A stretch of 64,000 nucleotides of DNA from Patiria miniata (taxonomy: Eukaryota; Echinodermata; Asteroidea; Valvatida; Asterinidae), in contig NW_024037069.1 of NCBI RefSeq assembly GCF_015706575.1, positions 44,461,553-44,525,552 on the forward strand. Direction: 5' to 3'. The notes below the pieces were generated by a model. The model worked only from the letters and a program-made list of their open reading frames with translations. It searched no databases and had not been told where the DNA came from. This document shows positions 12,352-26,800 of the stretch, piece after piece. The translations under genes were made by a program, and so were the position numbers. Position 1 is the stretch's first letter, and every line of letters starts with the position of its first letter.

Positions 12352-15300
12352 TATAGGCATACCCTGTGAAATTACTCCGAGTAAATTGGTACACATATGG
12401 TATTTATCCTCATACATAATGAGGCTGCACTTTCAAGGAAGGATGGTATCTTTGGGAAAAAAATGAGATATGAAGGTGATTTTATACTTTTTTTTCTTCA
12501 AATAATTTGACGAAATTCGTTAAACACTGAGAAGATTAACCATCAACTGGAACCTCTTCGTCACGTACACTATCCCCTGAATGAGAATCATGTTAAAGTG
12601 CTGATTTAGGGATTATGCATGAGAGGGTGCAACTTCAGAAATGAAACGGCAAATTTCGAATCAGAAACGCTAGAAACGGAATTCCCCTGAAGTATTGCCG
12701 GACCAAAAATGTTAAAGTGTGCATAGATAGTTCCTCTGTATTCTCAAATTGTATAGTATGTACTGCACTGGGCTTAAACTCCATCATATAGCTGTTATCC
12801 GCCACGGGTTAAGATATTGAATAATTTTATTGCTTCAAAAAATGCTAAGCAAATTCTTCTTATGCATGCCTTTTAAGAAAGTGACGTGTAAAGGCCCTCA
12901 TTTCTGTAGCAAGCCTATACGATCGACTATGCTGTGCGTATAGTGCCAAAAAGTGTAGCCCCGCCCTCCTCAATACTAACTATAATCGTAGTGCTTTATT
13001 TGGTCAATGTGGGCGGGGCATACATATTATTGATTCCTGATTGGTTCGTGCATTTTATTCGCTGTGTATTATTTATTGAAGGGAAAAATTGGGCTAACTT
13101 TTAAAATACACAATATAACGGTGTAATGTGTTTTGTGTTCATAACTTGGTCACTTTGTAATCCGATCCATAAATAAACTTTAAGAGCCCCTCATTTTATA
13201 ATATAATGTAAGTGAAAGTAAAAGGCCACTTGACACTCTTTGAAATAGACCTTATATGTTGCAGGTATCTCGGTGGTGTTCTTTGTTTTAGTTAACAGTA
13301 AATGCACAAACAGGTTTACTCACACCACTCCAAGCCATACAAAACGATTGCTATCTAACTCCGCCTCTAAAGAATAAGGCCTACAACGGTTTCAGAAACA
13401 AAGCAAATGCTTTAAACTTTAATTACAGGAGTCATAAATGAAAGTCAAGTATGTGGAAATTGCAGTAAAAGAACAGTTTACACGTGATTTAAATGTATTT
13501 AGTGGATAATTGGGGTGCATACCGCTTAATAATAGCTAACGATGAAATTTATAATATATAAATTCTAACCATGCAGACCGTACGTTCAATGGAACACTTA
13601 CTATGTATTATTTTCTACCAACTTTCCAACAAGTAATTGACCGTTGTTAAAACTAATATATACCTCGCCATCTAAAAACCTTTGATTATTTCATTTTTTC
13701 TCTGTATTTTACAGTTGATGTGTTTTTCAGAAACAAATTCACAACACAAATTCGTAGGAGCGTTCTTTCCAGCTTGTACCGTGTTGTATGTTTGTGTGCG
13801 CATTTGGGATTTCACAGGGCATTACGACAGAGAATCCCCGAGTTCGCAATGTCCCCATAAAAGCCCACCTCCGCATACAGGTAGGTAGACGGACAATGGG
13901 ACTAGCTGGTCAACAGGCGAGTAGAGTGCAGCACCTGCTGTCTGCTTATATTATACACCGAAATAAGGGTGTTGTCAAGTTGACGAGAGCATAATCAATT
14001 TCATGTCGCGATTGGAAAATAAATTCTCGGAAAGTTGAAGGTAATGGACACTATTTGCAAACATTCAAAAAAGAAATTGTCAAAATATCATGAAACATCC
14101 TACTTGATTGTAAGTTAATGATAATATATAATAAATGCCGCCTAGTACGATGTCAGTCTCGAGGAAAGAGGAGTTTATATACCATCAATTTTTTTTCGCG
14201 ATCGATGGTTAGGACCAAACCATCACGCCCTCAACGGAAGCCTTGCTTCGTGTCGAGAAAAATGAAGATGCACTTTCACAGTTTTCTCAAAAAGTATATC
14301 TAGTGAGTTAAAATTGGGCAAGTTAGTTTTTTTTTAACAACCTGCCTCAGTATGTACATCATTAATTCCAAATGAATACCTATTATTTTTTTGGGGGGGA
14401 AGGGTGTATTATTGACCAGTTTTCGAGGGAACAGTCAAGTTACGGTTCAATTTGGGAGTACTAGAATAGCCGGCACAACGCGTTCCCATCTGTGAAAGTG
14501 TGCAGCGAGCATTAAAAATGCCCAAATTGGTCTACAAGCCTTCTTACCTCATCGTCAGTTTTCCTGATTTTCGAAGGTTTTGTACTGCTTCATTTAATTG
14601 ATGATAATTCACCATTTTTCTGTTGAGTGATCCACCGAATTTCAGCAGTGAAGCAATTAACTCTGGTGTTTCTGGCATGTGTTTCGTCTTATAAACTCGA
14701 TGATAAGCATGGATTCCAGTTGTCTTCCTGATGGAGTTTGGTCATAGCCTGAGAACGGGATTGTGCTGGCCAGTATGATGATATGGACCTACATACTGAG
14801 CCCCAGGACAACCTCGTTCCCAAACCAGAATAGAGTATCCGCCAAGAATGGCCAATGGCAGCTCGGCTTCAAAAGAATCTGACCAATAGAATCTCACCGC
14901 GTGTTCGTTATTCACAAAGTGATCAGAAAGGACCAATCGGATATCAACACCCGACTGACCATAGGCAGTTAATCAACTCCTTCGCCATCAGTATATGGAG
15001 AACTATGCAACCATCATCAAATTCTAAAAATAGAGAAATTCTGGGAAGTTAAATCTCCACAGGAAAAGGGCAAATGTAGCAAGTGAACCGAAGACGGATA
15101 TCCTGGGTCGAAGTCATGAGAAAATTGATGATTTATATCCCGTGCCATTACCAGCGATGGAAAGTTCGTTTGCAAAAAAGGATTCATAGTTGTTTTTAAT
15201 GCTTTCACTGTTGTTGACAATGATCGAAAAACTCTCTACCACAATTTAAGCTCGTTCATAGAAATATTAACAAACGCCACCATTTTGGGAGGTCATTTTG

Positions 15301-18300
15301 AATTATGCGAACATAGGACAATCTTGTTTTATTGCAGGAAAAGCTGTTCGCTTAAGAAATGCAGATTTAAATGGTCAGGAGACACCCCCCCCCAAAAAGT
15401 TGAAGCACTCGACGAACTTTTTAAGAATATTTTGAAAATTAAAAAGAAATGACACTGATAAGCACCACCATGCGGAATACTCAGCACTGGCAATATCCAT
15501 TGATGTTACTCTTTCTTCATGTTAAAGCCGATTTACTTTTTTTGCACTTTGACCCGGTCAAATGAACAATCATCAACGATTATAAAGAATAAGTTGATTC
15601 GGAAGTCAAGCGAATAATAAAAGCTATTTGATTACGGTACTTCATCAACATGAAATATGAGACGGTTCCCTTACCTGATGTGTCAACTAACCTGTGGCAT
15701 TCGTGTTCAATGTCCTTCCATATTGAACTGTAGTTAAATTTCTTCATCGAGTATTTACAAAGGAAAACCCATATGGGCCTACCTAAGCGCTGACAATTCA
15801 TGGTTTCTGTTCAGAAGGCTATTTCTGAGCACTTTTTTGTACTAAAACGATTCTCCGGTAGTCATTTTTTGTACCAATTAATTTCTGGTGCAACATAAAA
15901 AGTCGTATCTAAGTAAAATCTTATCGTTTTACTGTAGCCTATCCAATACTGCAGCTATGCAAATATTATGATGCGGGTACGATTATTATGTGCAAAAGCA
16001 GAAAATGTAAATAAATGCTCTTTATTATTAAAATGGCATCAAAATAGAAAATAGTGACGATCGACTTGGTGTTTTTTTTTCGGAATCTATGCCACCGGGA
16101 CAACATGTTACAAATTATGAGTACAGCGAAAATAGGTACGAAGTGCCAAACGTACTTTAACAGCACTAACAACACGATATGTTTAATAATCTTTTATAGT
16201 TACGTATTTCAATAATGTCAATTTAAAAAGAGAGAAAAACACGGAGCCCCTTGAAATCTTATATAGCTTTTGTCATAAATACAAGCCTGAGATTAAGCAA
16301 CCTCCTTTATCGAAAATACTTGGCATTTATTCCAAAATAATGATTCCAGAGAGCAGGTATCTTCGAACCAGTTATGCTTCACATAAAAAACCGAAAGTTG
16401 ATATAGGGCTTTCCAAGCAAAATACTTGAAAATCATAATCACCCCTCCACAATAACCATCATCTATATCAATATCACCAGCATCGCCACGATACCATCAA
16501 CACCCTCTCCAAACATCACCGTTAATTTGCATTCATCACTAAATTCTAACTGATCGCCATCTCTTGTACTTCCAAAGAGTGAAACTTCAACCCATCACCA
16601 ACTGGAAAAAAATGGACCCGACGATCTACAGTGACAGCTTGCATGCTAGATTGGATGAGTTTCTGAAGGAAAATGACATTCACTGAACGTCTACAGAAAG
16701 AGTGTCTTCTCACTCTGCTTGGAAACACCACAATGTTGCACCTATTGCAAAAAAACTGACCTGGTCGAAGACACGAACGTTGTATTTGCTTTGTTCACAT
16801 TTTCATTGACCATTTAAAATTGTTGTCGACTTTGGTGCAGTGGGTCCGTTCCTTGAGTGACGTGTTCCTGTTAATATTGATGTGCTTTTTGTGCTCAGTT
16901 ATGTCAGCAGAGGCTGAAAAACAGCAGATGAATCAACGTAAATTTCACACATGTTGCATCATCACCGTTTTGCTAAGATCCATGCATTCCCACCAAGAAG
17001 AAATCCAATGATACATCATGTTGTCTTCTATTGCCTCCATGATAGGCGTGGTCGGATACACCCAGAGCTGGGCGGAAGTTGCAAAAATAAGTACGATTTG
17101 GGTACACAGAGATGATGTTATATATTTAAGAGGCCCTTTTTTGAGAGTTTGTACCATTTTTTCGTTATCCATCAGCCAAAGATCACGACGCGTGTCTGTC
17201 GTGGTAGTTGCAATTTCACACTATAGGGTCCAGTATATCCGTGAAAGCAGACATCCACAAAATGGCCCAGTTTACAATCATCGTTATACAAGGAGATCTA
17301 AAAATATCTCCAAAGTGATCCTAACTCCCAAAAACTATTTTGCCACTGTTCTTGGAGTTAATCTAAAATACCATGAACGTTAACTCTCGCGGCGATGTCA
17401 CCTCCATTGACCATGCATTCCCGATTCTACTAACCCCACCAATGTCATTGCATTTTCCCGACGAACGTTCAGCGTTTATATTATGAGGAATAATTATCGT
17501 AGTCGGTTTATTTTTCGGTTTAAGCTTGTTCCGCATGACACGCCCCATTGACCTTTGACACCAGCTATTTATCGCCTCTGAGCATGCACAAAGTGAAAGA
17601 GATTTCTTCCTGACCTTTAGTCAGCTGTAATAAATGTTTGAACTTCTGTTTCCATGTCACAATGTAACTATGCCTTAAAATTGACATGATATAGTAGAAT
17701 AGAGTGCATCAGGTGAAAAATGTGATCTGAAGTTGAACATCTTTTCTTAGGGGGTGGGTTGGGAGGGGAATTCTGGCAAAGGGAGAGGGGCTATAACTGC
17801 AGATGGTATATACAAAGCCAATTCACAAACCTATAGTACGATGAATATGTGTAGTCTTTTTTTAGTGATTTTATGCTGAAAGAAACCACTTGTATGTGCA
17901 ATCCTGCATGTTGCAAGCTTTCGTGCAATCGCGTATTTTTTTGACACCCCCCCCAAAAAAAAAGGAATCTCAAGGAAAGTGTCCTCCTTATTAGGCTGGA
18001 CTTCATTATACAGGGTATGGTTTGTTCCATTTCATGATAATTCGGTCATTTTTATTCTTCGTTTGTTACCACCCACTTAATGAACTTTTTGGGGGATAGT
18101 GGGTTATTTTTGTGGGTTTTTTTTTAACAAACATTGGGCACATTGTTAAATTTAAATCGTTGTCGAAACACTTGCCCATAATAACGCAATCGTGGCCACC
18201 ATAGTTTACGAGAAACATCTAGTTGTATGTAAGAACTCACCGACTGTGGCGTACTCCCAATCTCCAATTTATAGTAACTGTGGATACACGGCCAAAAAAC

Positions 18301-21300
18301 ATGTCGGCAAAATAATATTTCCCGTTCTGATTTCGTGGCTGTTTCTCGTTAAAGTTATTAATATACGAAACCTGATGCGAAGCATTGCAACACATCACTT
18401 ACCGCATATCGCCTTTCCTAAACACCCTTTTCAGCATAAAGCACGTGGTGCCTTGCCGTACTAAAATCGCACCTACAAATATTTTATTTCACGGAACCAG
18501 GATTTTTTCTGATTGTCGAGGACACACTTTCCACGTATAAACATTCGTTGAACTACAGCACCGAGAGTTTTTCCAGGGCGGAAGTCAGTTTTTTAGGAAC
18601 TAATATCTTTGTCAGGCCATAATTGCTAGCCAGTTCAACCGAATTTTATGTAAGTAAATGGCCTTTAGTGAACTACTGAGCCAGATGAATGAACCAGGTG
18701 CAACATTAACATACTCGACAATCAAATGACTACCATTCCTAACAAACTGTAAGGCGAAGTTTCACTGATATCGAATTTTGGCGTTGACATATTCGATTTC
18801 CTGAGTTTTACATTGTGTAGGCTCGGCCAAAGAGTACTTATAGTTAAGAACAACTTACACGCCAAAAGCATGCTGGAGCACGTGTGCTTAATTGTGTTAA
18901 TACCAATACGAACATTCTGTTCCGCCCTCTTCTGTCGCTAAGTCGTGCGCACATTTCCCGCCAAAGTTTTCCCGCCCTTTGCTGCTTATCCAATCATGTC
19001 TCTATCGCCTGCTCCATTCCTTCTCCTTCTTGTATCTAGTCTGGATCTATCTTTCTTCAAGTCATTTCCGTGTCGGGACATGCGCCCATACTCAGTACAA
19101 ACCCAGATCACTAAACCGTACGCAATGTTCACGCCATCCAGATTCTCAGAATGCTCAGGTTTTTCCTAGGGATACAATTGTAACTCGAAACCCCCAACCT
19201 GCAGGTCCAGTCATTGTTTGGCTTTATAGGACACCGTAGCTGTTTGCCCGATCACGGACATGATTTACATGTTTGTTTGTTTTTTATTCCCACGGCTGCA
19301 GCTAGCTGCAGAGAGACTACATGTATTCCTTTGAGTTTATGAATGACGTCGTCTGGTTCCGGCCTCACTACGTGATGCCGCGAGGCAAGCGCGGAATGGT
19401 ACGACTTCCCGGATGCCAAGCTTATTACATCGTTCACTCTCTGAACTTCGGAAGGGGGGGGGGGGGGGGGGGGGGGTTCAGATCGAAATTGAAAGTGACG
19501 TTATCAGGAAACTATGCGGCACACGTGGATACGGTGAATACACCTTATTATTGGTACGGTTGTGTTCCACTCTAATTTCACAATGCAAGTTTATGCTCAT
19601 ATTTCTGAGCCTTCGGTATAATAGTTGGTTGTTTATGTGCTGTAATTAAAGTGGACTCCAACATTGTGAGCTCGGGGGAAAATGAGATCTTTCTTCATTG
19701 AAGCCGACCGAGGGACAGACGATCTGGGAGTAACGCACGGAAAAAGAAAATAGGGACCAAAATGGTAGGCCTACTCGTATATACGAGATAGACCATACGT
19801 ATGCGGCTCGGAAAAGATGCTTGTTAAATCACAATTTTCTACGGTTATTTCATCTGGCACACTATTGGCAATGTGCATTTCACATCAAGATGTTACGATG
19901 TGCATGTATGTCATTTTGGTGAAATTACCACAAAAATGGTGAATACCAGCTATAGTTTTCAGAGCCGCATACGTATCCCGTATATACCCACACCAAATAA
20001 AGGTCTATATAATTTATGCTCAGCTCAATGCACTAATTTGCCTTTACAGTCGGTCGTGCTCTCATTCGACGCATTGGTTATAATGAATTTGAGGATTGGA
20101 AATCCTCAACTTAATACATTTAGTATAAGCGATGGGTCGAAGGAACCATTTAGCCCCATCCCCAAAAGGTGACACGTTAAACGGAATTTAATCATAAGCG
20201 ACAGAATTCATGAGGATTCCAACAATACTTCGGGACATTCCTACATTTCCCCACCGGCGTCGGGCACAAGAACATGAATATAAACTTTCGTACCTCGTGA
20301 ATAAAATGAGGGGGGGGGGGTTCAAGGAAGATTTTTTAAAAGGGAGTAAGATGGGTACAACGACCCTTAATCCTGGTAACCGCAACTGCATGATTTAACG
20401 GCCATCTTGAAAGCATCTGAAATACTCATAAGCACTGAATTCATTCACGAAATTTGTGTCCCATGTGTTTAAGAGCCGAATTTTATGCAGGGAGGTAACA
20501 AGATCATGCAGCTATAACTAGGTATAGTCATAAGCTCAGCGCCAACTCTAAACAGTTAAGTTCAACAAACTTCCATTTTCAACTTGGGATTTAAGAAAAC
20601 AGGAATAATTGACTGGACTTCAACATGTGCTTGATCGCCTTGTAAAGTCATCTTTGGTCGTCCATTGAAACCTCGTTTGAGGTTTTACAACGACAGTTGC
20701 TAAAAATGCAGCTATAGTGTAGGGTTCTAATGCCGATCAACTGTGGAGATGACTCGGCGGAATATTCAGAACTTTGTCATCAATTAGTGTTTTCGAAGTC
20801 TGCCGAGATAGCTGTGTACATCGTCAAGCAAAATGCAAAATATAAAAGGCCATAACACAAAACTTAATTTGTTTCAAACAAATTTCTTTTTCTCTCTCTC
20901 AAAATCTATCGTAAGCGTACAGGAAGATTATACTTCACCTGCTTTATCTGTTAATTAAAAACGAATGCAAGCTGCTTTAAACGATACCCTGCTTGAGCGA
21001 AAGATGCTCAACTTTTAACTTGAAATGAACAGGTGTACATGTTAGCCAAAAACATCAATTTAAGACCAGTCTGCAGCCGAAAAATTAGGTTCTGGAGTAA
21101 AGTTGTCTCCGTAATAATGTCTGCCTACCTTTCGTTGGGTTTGGTTCCTTCAAAATAACTCGATGTTTCCAAAACAAAACTACACAGCATCAGTATCAGA
21201 TCTGCCGTCGCGCCGGCCACGTCTGGTGCTCCCGTAATTACCTATAGAACTGATCTCGAACTTTTACCGACCATGCCTTAAACACCCAGGTCACAAATGT

Positions 21301-23515
21301 GGAAAACCCCGTCCTGTACCACGGTCAATGCAGCTGTCGGAAATAACATTCTGCGAACTTGAACATTGCTCATCACATGGTGGGGAAAACCAGTCTTTGT
21401 TATCAGCGGGTAGCGTCCATCAATTGTGTGCACAGTGGAACTATAATAGACCATGCAGCTAAAAACGACCTTGATATGGCCGGAAGACACCCTGACAAAG
21501 GAAAATCTCCCAAACTTGGATTAAAATTTACTTCAAATTACGGGAAAACCCAAAAGTATGGCCGCAGCTTTGCACCAAACTTTTTCAACCAAACTTGGTA
21601 AAGGCATACTAAGATCATTAGCGCTTGTACAGGTTTGTAAAGCAAAACCAGCAACCCATTGTGTTTATTTTCTCTTAAAACAATTATATCTTACCGACGA
21701 GCAATTAAAACAAAATTGGAACTTTTCTTAGTAGGTCTACCCTTTTTAATATGTATTTGTTTTGAAATGTTTGAAGATAGCATTGAAGCTCAATTTTAGC
21801 TGAAATGCCAGCCCGTATGTAGCCAGTCCTGTGTGAGGGTGGGTCTTTTTTACTTTAAAATGTATCTTCCGTGCAGGACATGTGCATGCTCACAACAGAG
21901 GTCAAGCGATTGTAACCATCAAATGACACATTCAAACTTAATTGAGAAGTTCTGTTAGATCTCACGATATCCAAGCGTAAGAATAATTGAATTTGATTAT
22001 ATATTTATTTCGAAGGATATTAGAACGTGGTTCAAAGGGACCCATCGTGTCGCATTTCGGGTGAGTAAGAATAATTGAATTTGATTATAGGCCTATATTT
22101 ATTTCGAAGGATATTATAACGTGGTTCAAAGGCCCCATGTCGCATTTCAGGTGAGCGTGGTCCCCCCCCCCCCCCCCCCCCCCGCGGCTACGGCCAGAGT
22201 GTTCACATGGAAATTTCAAAAAAAAAAAAACTCCTTCTTGGCTAGTATAACCCCCTTCGCGATCCAAACAGAAACACCCCCCCCCCCCCCTACAGGTTTG
22301 AAATTGCAGTTTTGTATTTGGTTGATCCGTATATAGAATTGAACGTGGAAATATTTCAATTATGTGACAATATATGTCACATCTGAATGTGAAGCAGAAA
22401 ACAAAAACTAACTACAGCAATTTCCTCCCATTATAGGAAAACGGATCTATTCCAGTCAAAACAAAAAATGACATTCTGGGGGGGGGGGGGAAACACACCA
22501 TCCTGAACACTGCAGTCAAGCTGAGGATGCTAACTGATTTTAAATATCCGTCATTTTCCTCAGTGTCCAAATTTCACTATATTTCTTTTATTTTTACCTG
22601 CTCAGTTATATACATGGAAAGTGAGCCTATCATTACGATATCCAAAACTAAACCTCCAGTTTTCTTTGGTACTCGAGGAACGGGCGTCGAATTTACAAGT
22701 TCGATATAGCCATATTCCAATCCCATCGTTGCGGTGAAACTAACTATACAGTCCGATAAAACTTGCCACTGTTGTGCCAACTAACGACAAGTAACCGTAA
22801 ACGTGCGAATCGACCAACAGTATTTGTTGAAGAGAAAGCTTCTTGTTTCTCTACTCATTAGTTTCACAATTCCACCTGTTTTCCATTTAATTAATTAACT
22901 AGCTGTATCATATTGATAAACACTGTTCGTATCATTAGCCTTGACTCATTGTAAAGTTTTCTGGAAAAGCACGCGCGAGGTCCCCGGGCCCAAGCGCACC
23001 GGCGCGGTACGGTCACAGCGCGGTGAGTTGACCCGGTAAACTGGTGCAATGTTTCCCGTCTGCCAGGCAAGATATATGATCCGATACAGTCTTTCTTGAA
23101 AACTGACAAGCTTTAGGTAAAAATGAAGGAATAATTTTTTTGATGGATGAAATCATACAGTTTTTAAGTGTATTAAACGAAATATCGATGAAATTCTTTC
23201 ATATTGATAACTGTTCTTTGAAAATCGTCGAGGTGAATGAAGTTGATTGATTCATTCTTTATTCGTTAGAATTAATTGGGACTGCAGAATTCCGAACCAG
23301 CCCTCGGGAAATTGATATGTAAAACTGTATTCGCCTAAAATATAATGCTGAATTCATGAATGAGACTTCAATATTGCGGGTTTGGTTTCTGAAATAACAG
23401 GAGTAACCACAGAAACATTCGATGTCCGTGCAAAAATCAGTTCTGTGTCCCAACTCCCAAGTATAGACAGCGGTATTAGTGTAAGATTGTAAAGTGGAAC
23501 TGGGCCCACTATATA
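12352..23515. other. Long non-coding stretch, no gene recognised
   Basis: I scanned both strands and found no domain-bearing or splice-linked exon. Seen: an 88-bp tandem duplication at 21979-22154, G/C runs (19451-19477, 20310-20320, 22161-22183, 22278-22290, 22480-22490), and a GC-rich island at about 22973-23070. It may be intergenic or intronic to genes outside the window. Confidence 0.5.
21979..22154 (+). repeat. 88-bp tandem duplication
   Basis: Two copies start AAGAATAATTGAATTTGATT at 21979 and 22067. Each ends near GTCGCATTTCxGGTGAG. They differ by small substitutions and a short insertion (GGCC), suggesting a moderately old local duplication. No function can be inferred. Confidence 0.8.
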
Positions 23516-23893
23516 CAGGGTGAGTCAGAAGAAAAAAGGAAACCCATATGGCAGGACCATTTTCTTAATAAAGTTCTGCATGTAGCACTTCCAAAAACTA
23601 GGATATGAAAGCCCAATTAATAAGCTTTCTTTTAGTACAAGAATCATTCCAATCACTCATGTACTTTTCACAAAAACAATTCACATTGAGATGTGTGTGA
23701 ATTGTTTTCGTTTTGCTGAAAGACACTTACCCTTTTTGTGACAGAACTTTAAAACGGTGGTTGTGTTTAAAATTCCGTAACTTAAGTACATGGGTGATTT
23801 GCAAGATTCTGGTAATAAAAGGAAGCTTATCAATTGGGCTTTCATATCCTAGATTTTGATAGTGCTACATGCAGAACTTCATTTACTCACCCG
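23516..23893. mobile_element. Fold-back TA-flanked MITE, decayed copy
   Basis: It begins CAGGGTGAGTCAGAAGAAAA after TA and ends TTTACTCACCCG before TA. It shares internal blocks with 11905-12351, for example GAATTGTTTTCGTTTTGCTG and GGTGGTTGTGTTTAAAATTCC. It is shorter than that copy and has diverged, so it looks older. Confidence 0.75.
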
Positions 23894-26800
23894 TATTGGT
23901 CGCGCATGCACAAACGAAGCTTGTAACACTGTCATTATATTTGGTGTACCCGGAAACAAATATCTAATAAACAATTTTGTTTTCAAAAAGTAGGCCTACT
24001 TTGATGCTTGTTAAGGACCTTGCATGGAGTTTATAAAACTCCATTATGTCCTTTATAAAGAGTTAGGACCATGTTTGTGAGAAATCATCACGAAACAGAA
24101 TACACTAGGTGAGAAAACACTTCGCAAAGGTTTGTACGAACTCTGATTTTTTTGTCAACTACAGCATTTCTTGTGCCAAAATTTGACTTTGCTGCTGTTA
24201 TTCTGTATTAACATTTTCAAAGATGATGGAATTATTACTTCGATTTGATACAAAGATAATTTAACTATAACTTGTTAATAATGTTGCCGTACAGTCACAG
24301 AATAATCACATCCGCGTTTGCATACAAAATGGCATGTCGTCGACCAGTTTATTTCCATATGACGGCTGACTTTTGTCCTACAGTGGTATTTCAAAGTGAC
24401 CGACCCATTTCACATCAGTTGAACGATTGATTGGTTTCCAAAAATGCCCAAGATATTAAATTATTCATGGTCAAGACAAATGGATTTGCCTTGCTGATGA
24501 AGAATTAAAGAATCGCTTAACCTTTTAACGAAAAAAATCCCATTATTCGGTTTTCTCTTTATAATGTCGCATTTTTTTTGTAAATTGACTTATTTTTTCA
24601 GACATCGTTTCCACAATAGGTTCACAGTTGTATGCAGCCCATGGACATCACTAAACTTTAAAACATAAATTGTGTACAGTGTTGCAGTGCTGCAAATTTA
24701 CCATTTGTATGCATATTGGTTTGCAAGTTTAATGCCTTAAATAGCACAAAAAACAAGAAAGCCTTTTTGTATTTGCGAATAACGCAAATCATGTCTAGAA
24801 AGCACTCAGACAGAGAAAACCACCGCCAAGGCTAAACAATTCCTCACCATATTGTCAGTAGGCCTACACCCAAAAGAAATAGTCGCATAAATGGTGAAGA
24901 ATGCTTAAAACAAAAATCCAGGATCCAGACCCAGATCCGGATCACTTCCAAAATCTAATCAATTTGTATACTCGTACCAAGAAACACCCCTAAAAAAACT
25001 TGTTTTCATCCGTTTTCATAAAACATAACCTCCTTGGCGGAGGTAGTATCATTGGTCGTATATCCGTAGGTAGATGTTTGAGTTCCCGCTTTGATTATTG
25101 AGAAAAACAATTTGCGTAACACGACGGGAATGTGTTACGACGGGAATTATCCTCCAACGGGGAATTGTCGAGCCAACTGAATCTATCAGTGGATGTCTAA
25201 TCAACATGACGTGCATACATGCAAGTAAAAATATCTGCGTTTGTCAAACAAAACATACCTTTGGCGAATAAAATTAAGCAAGACCAAGTGCGTTTTTTCT
25301 TTAAAAGAAATTTGAAAAAATGCATCAGTTTCTCTCGATCTCACTAACTAAGGCCAAAAAAAAAGTCTCCGGTTTCTGGTATGCGCGCGCGTCGCCGTAG
25401 CCATGCGCGTCGGCAAAATGAATTTTTTTTTTTTTTCAATGAAAGATGATGTCTCAAAACCGCCAAACTCACTGATTTGACTGGAATCCTGCTGCTGCAC
25501 AATTTTAACGTGTTTTTAGATGGGGTTATGATCGAGAATAAGCTTTATGTGGCCTCTCTGGTCTCCCATAATATTTGCACTAAGTTTAAACGGGCACCAT
25601 TTGCAGTCATCAGCCGACATTTGAAGCAAAAAAAAACCAGCTAAAAACAACAGATGTTGAAAAAGAGAATGTCCTCATTGTCTCTTGTAACAGGAATGAC
25701 ATGTTACTTTAGAGAGAATTCGCAAACAGTGAGTTAATGTCAGGGAATTAATAACCCAACCAGGCAGCAGATTACTAACCAAAGCCACATCGGATGAAAT
25801 ATTCAAACCGCAGTCACCGCATGCAGGAGACGAATCAACCAATACAACAACCACATCAGTTGTTTGTCAAGACGTAAAACCATCGATAAGTACTGGGCCC
25901 AAAACTGTTTATACGTTACCCAATATTATCAAAGGAAAGCTGGACAAAATACTGAGATTTCAGTCACTTGTCCCTGCTAAAACAACAGGATACGTCATTA
26001 TTATGCAATCATTATTTTATTACTTGCATCCTGTCTAGATGATTCCTCGTAGGCCTAATAGTCAGATAATGCAGAAAAGTTCACAATTATGCAAAGGGAA
26101 GCGAACACAATAAAAAATACAAGGTTGAGGAGAATATAGTTAAAAGCAAACCAGCGATTCCATTTTTTTAACATACAAAAATTACATTCGAAATCGATTG
26201 AATATATTTCATTCTAAAAAATAAAAGCTAACAAAAACGTTTTAGAAGTCCCTTTGTGAAAAGAAGCTAATTTGTATTAACCAACGTGTCTTTGTCTCAA
26301 AATCATATCCAATGACGATTTATTCTTAAACCAATATCGTATGGTAGCATCATGGAGGATTAGTACTTTTAAAGTGGGCAAAAATTGTTGAGGAGTATGA
26401 TTTTCCTGGGCGCGGCACGAATATATTACTCAGTTTTACGAACTGAGAAGAGAAGAGAAGAGAAGAGAAGAGAACAGATTCATATGGCATACATTTTCAG
26501 TCCTGCAAACATGACGAAGAAGATCGACAAAGAACGACGATGAATGCATTGGACAAAAACAATAGATGGCAAAAAACATGAACAAGTTTCAGAAGTCATT
26601 TATGTTATGTGGGAGTGAAATGAAACAGGAAGTGTCCGGTATTGTATACCGTACATTACTTTGTGAATATTATGACGGCCATTTTTGTCAATTGTTATTA
26701 TCATCACTGTAATGGTTGCGAACCGGTAGCCAAAATTGGCCTGCCAATTCACGAAGTAATCAGAGGGTATTGTGGTCCCTGCACTCTAGGCTGTGTAGAA

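Noticed and set aside
13682-13878. Exon-like segment ending CATACAG followed by GTAGGT
   Set aside because: The donor-like end is attractive, but no partner exon, domain or consistent frame was found.
17018-17383. 121-residue plus-strand open frame
   Set aside because: Composition looks random and no family is recognised.
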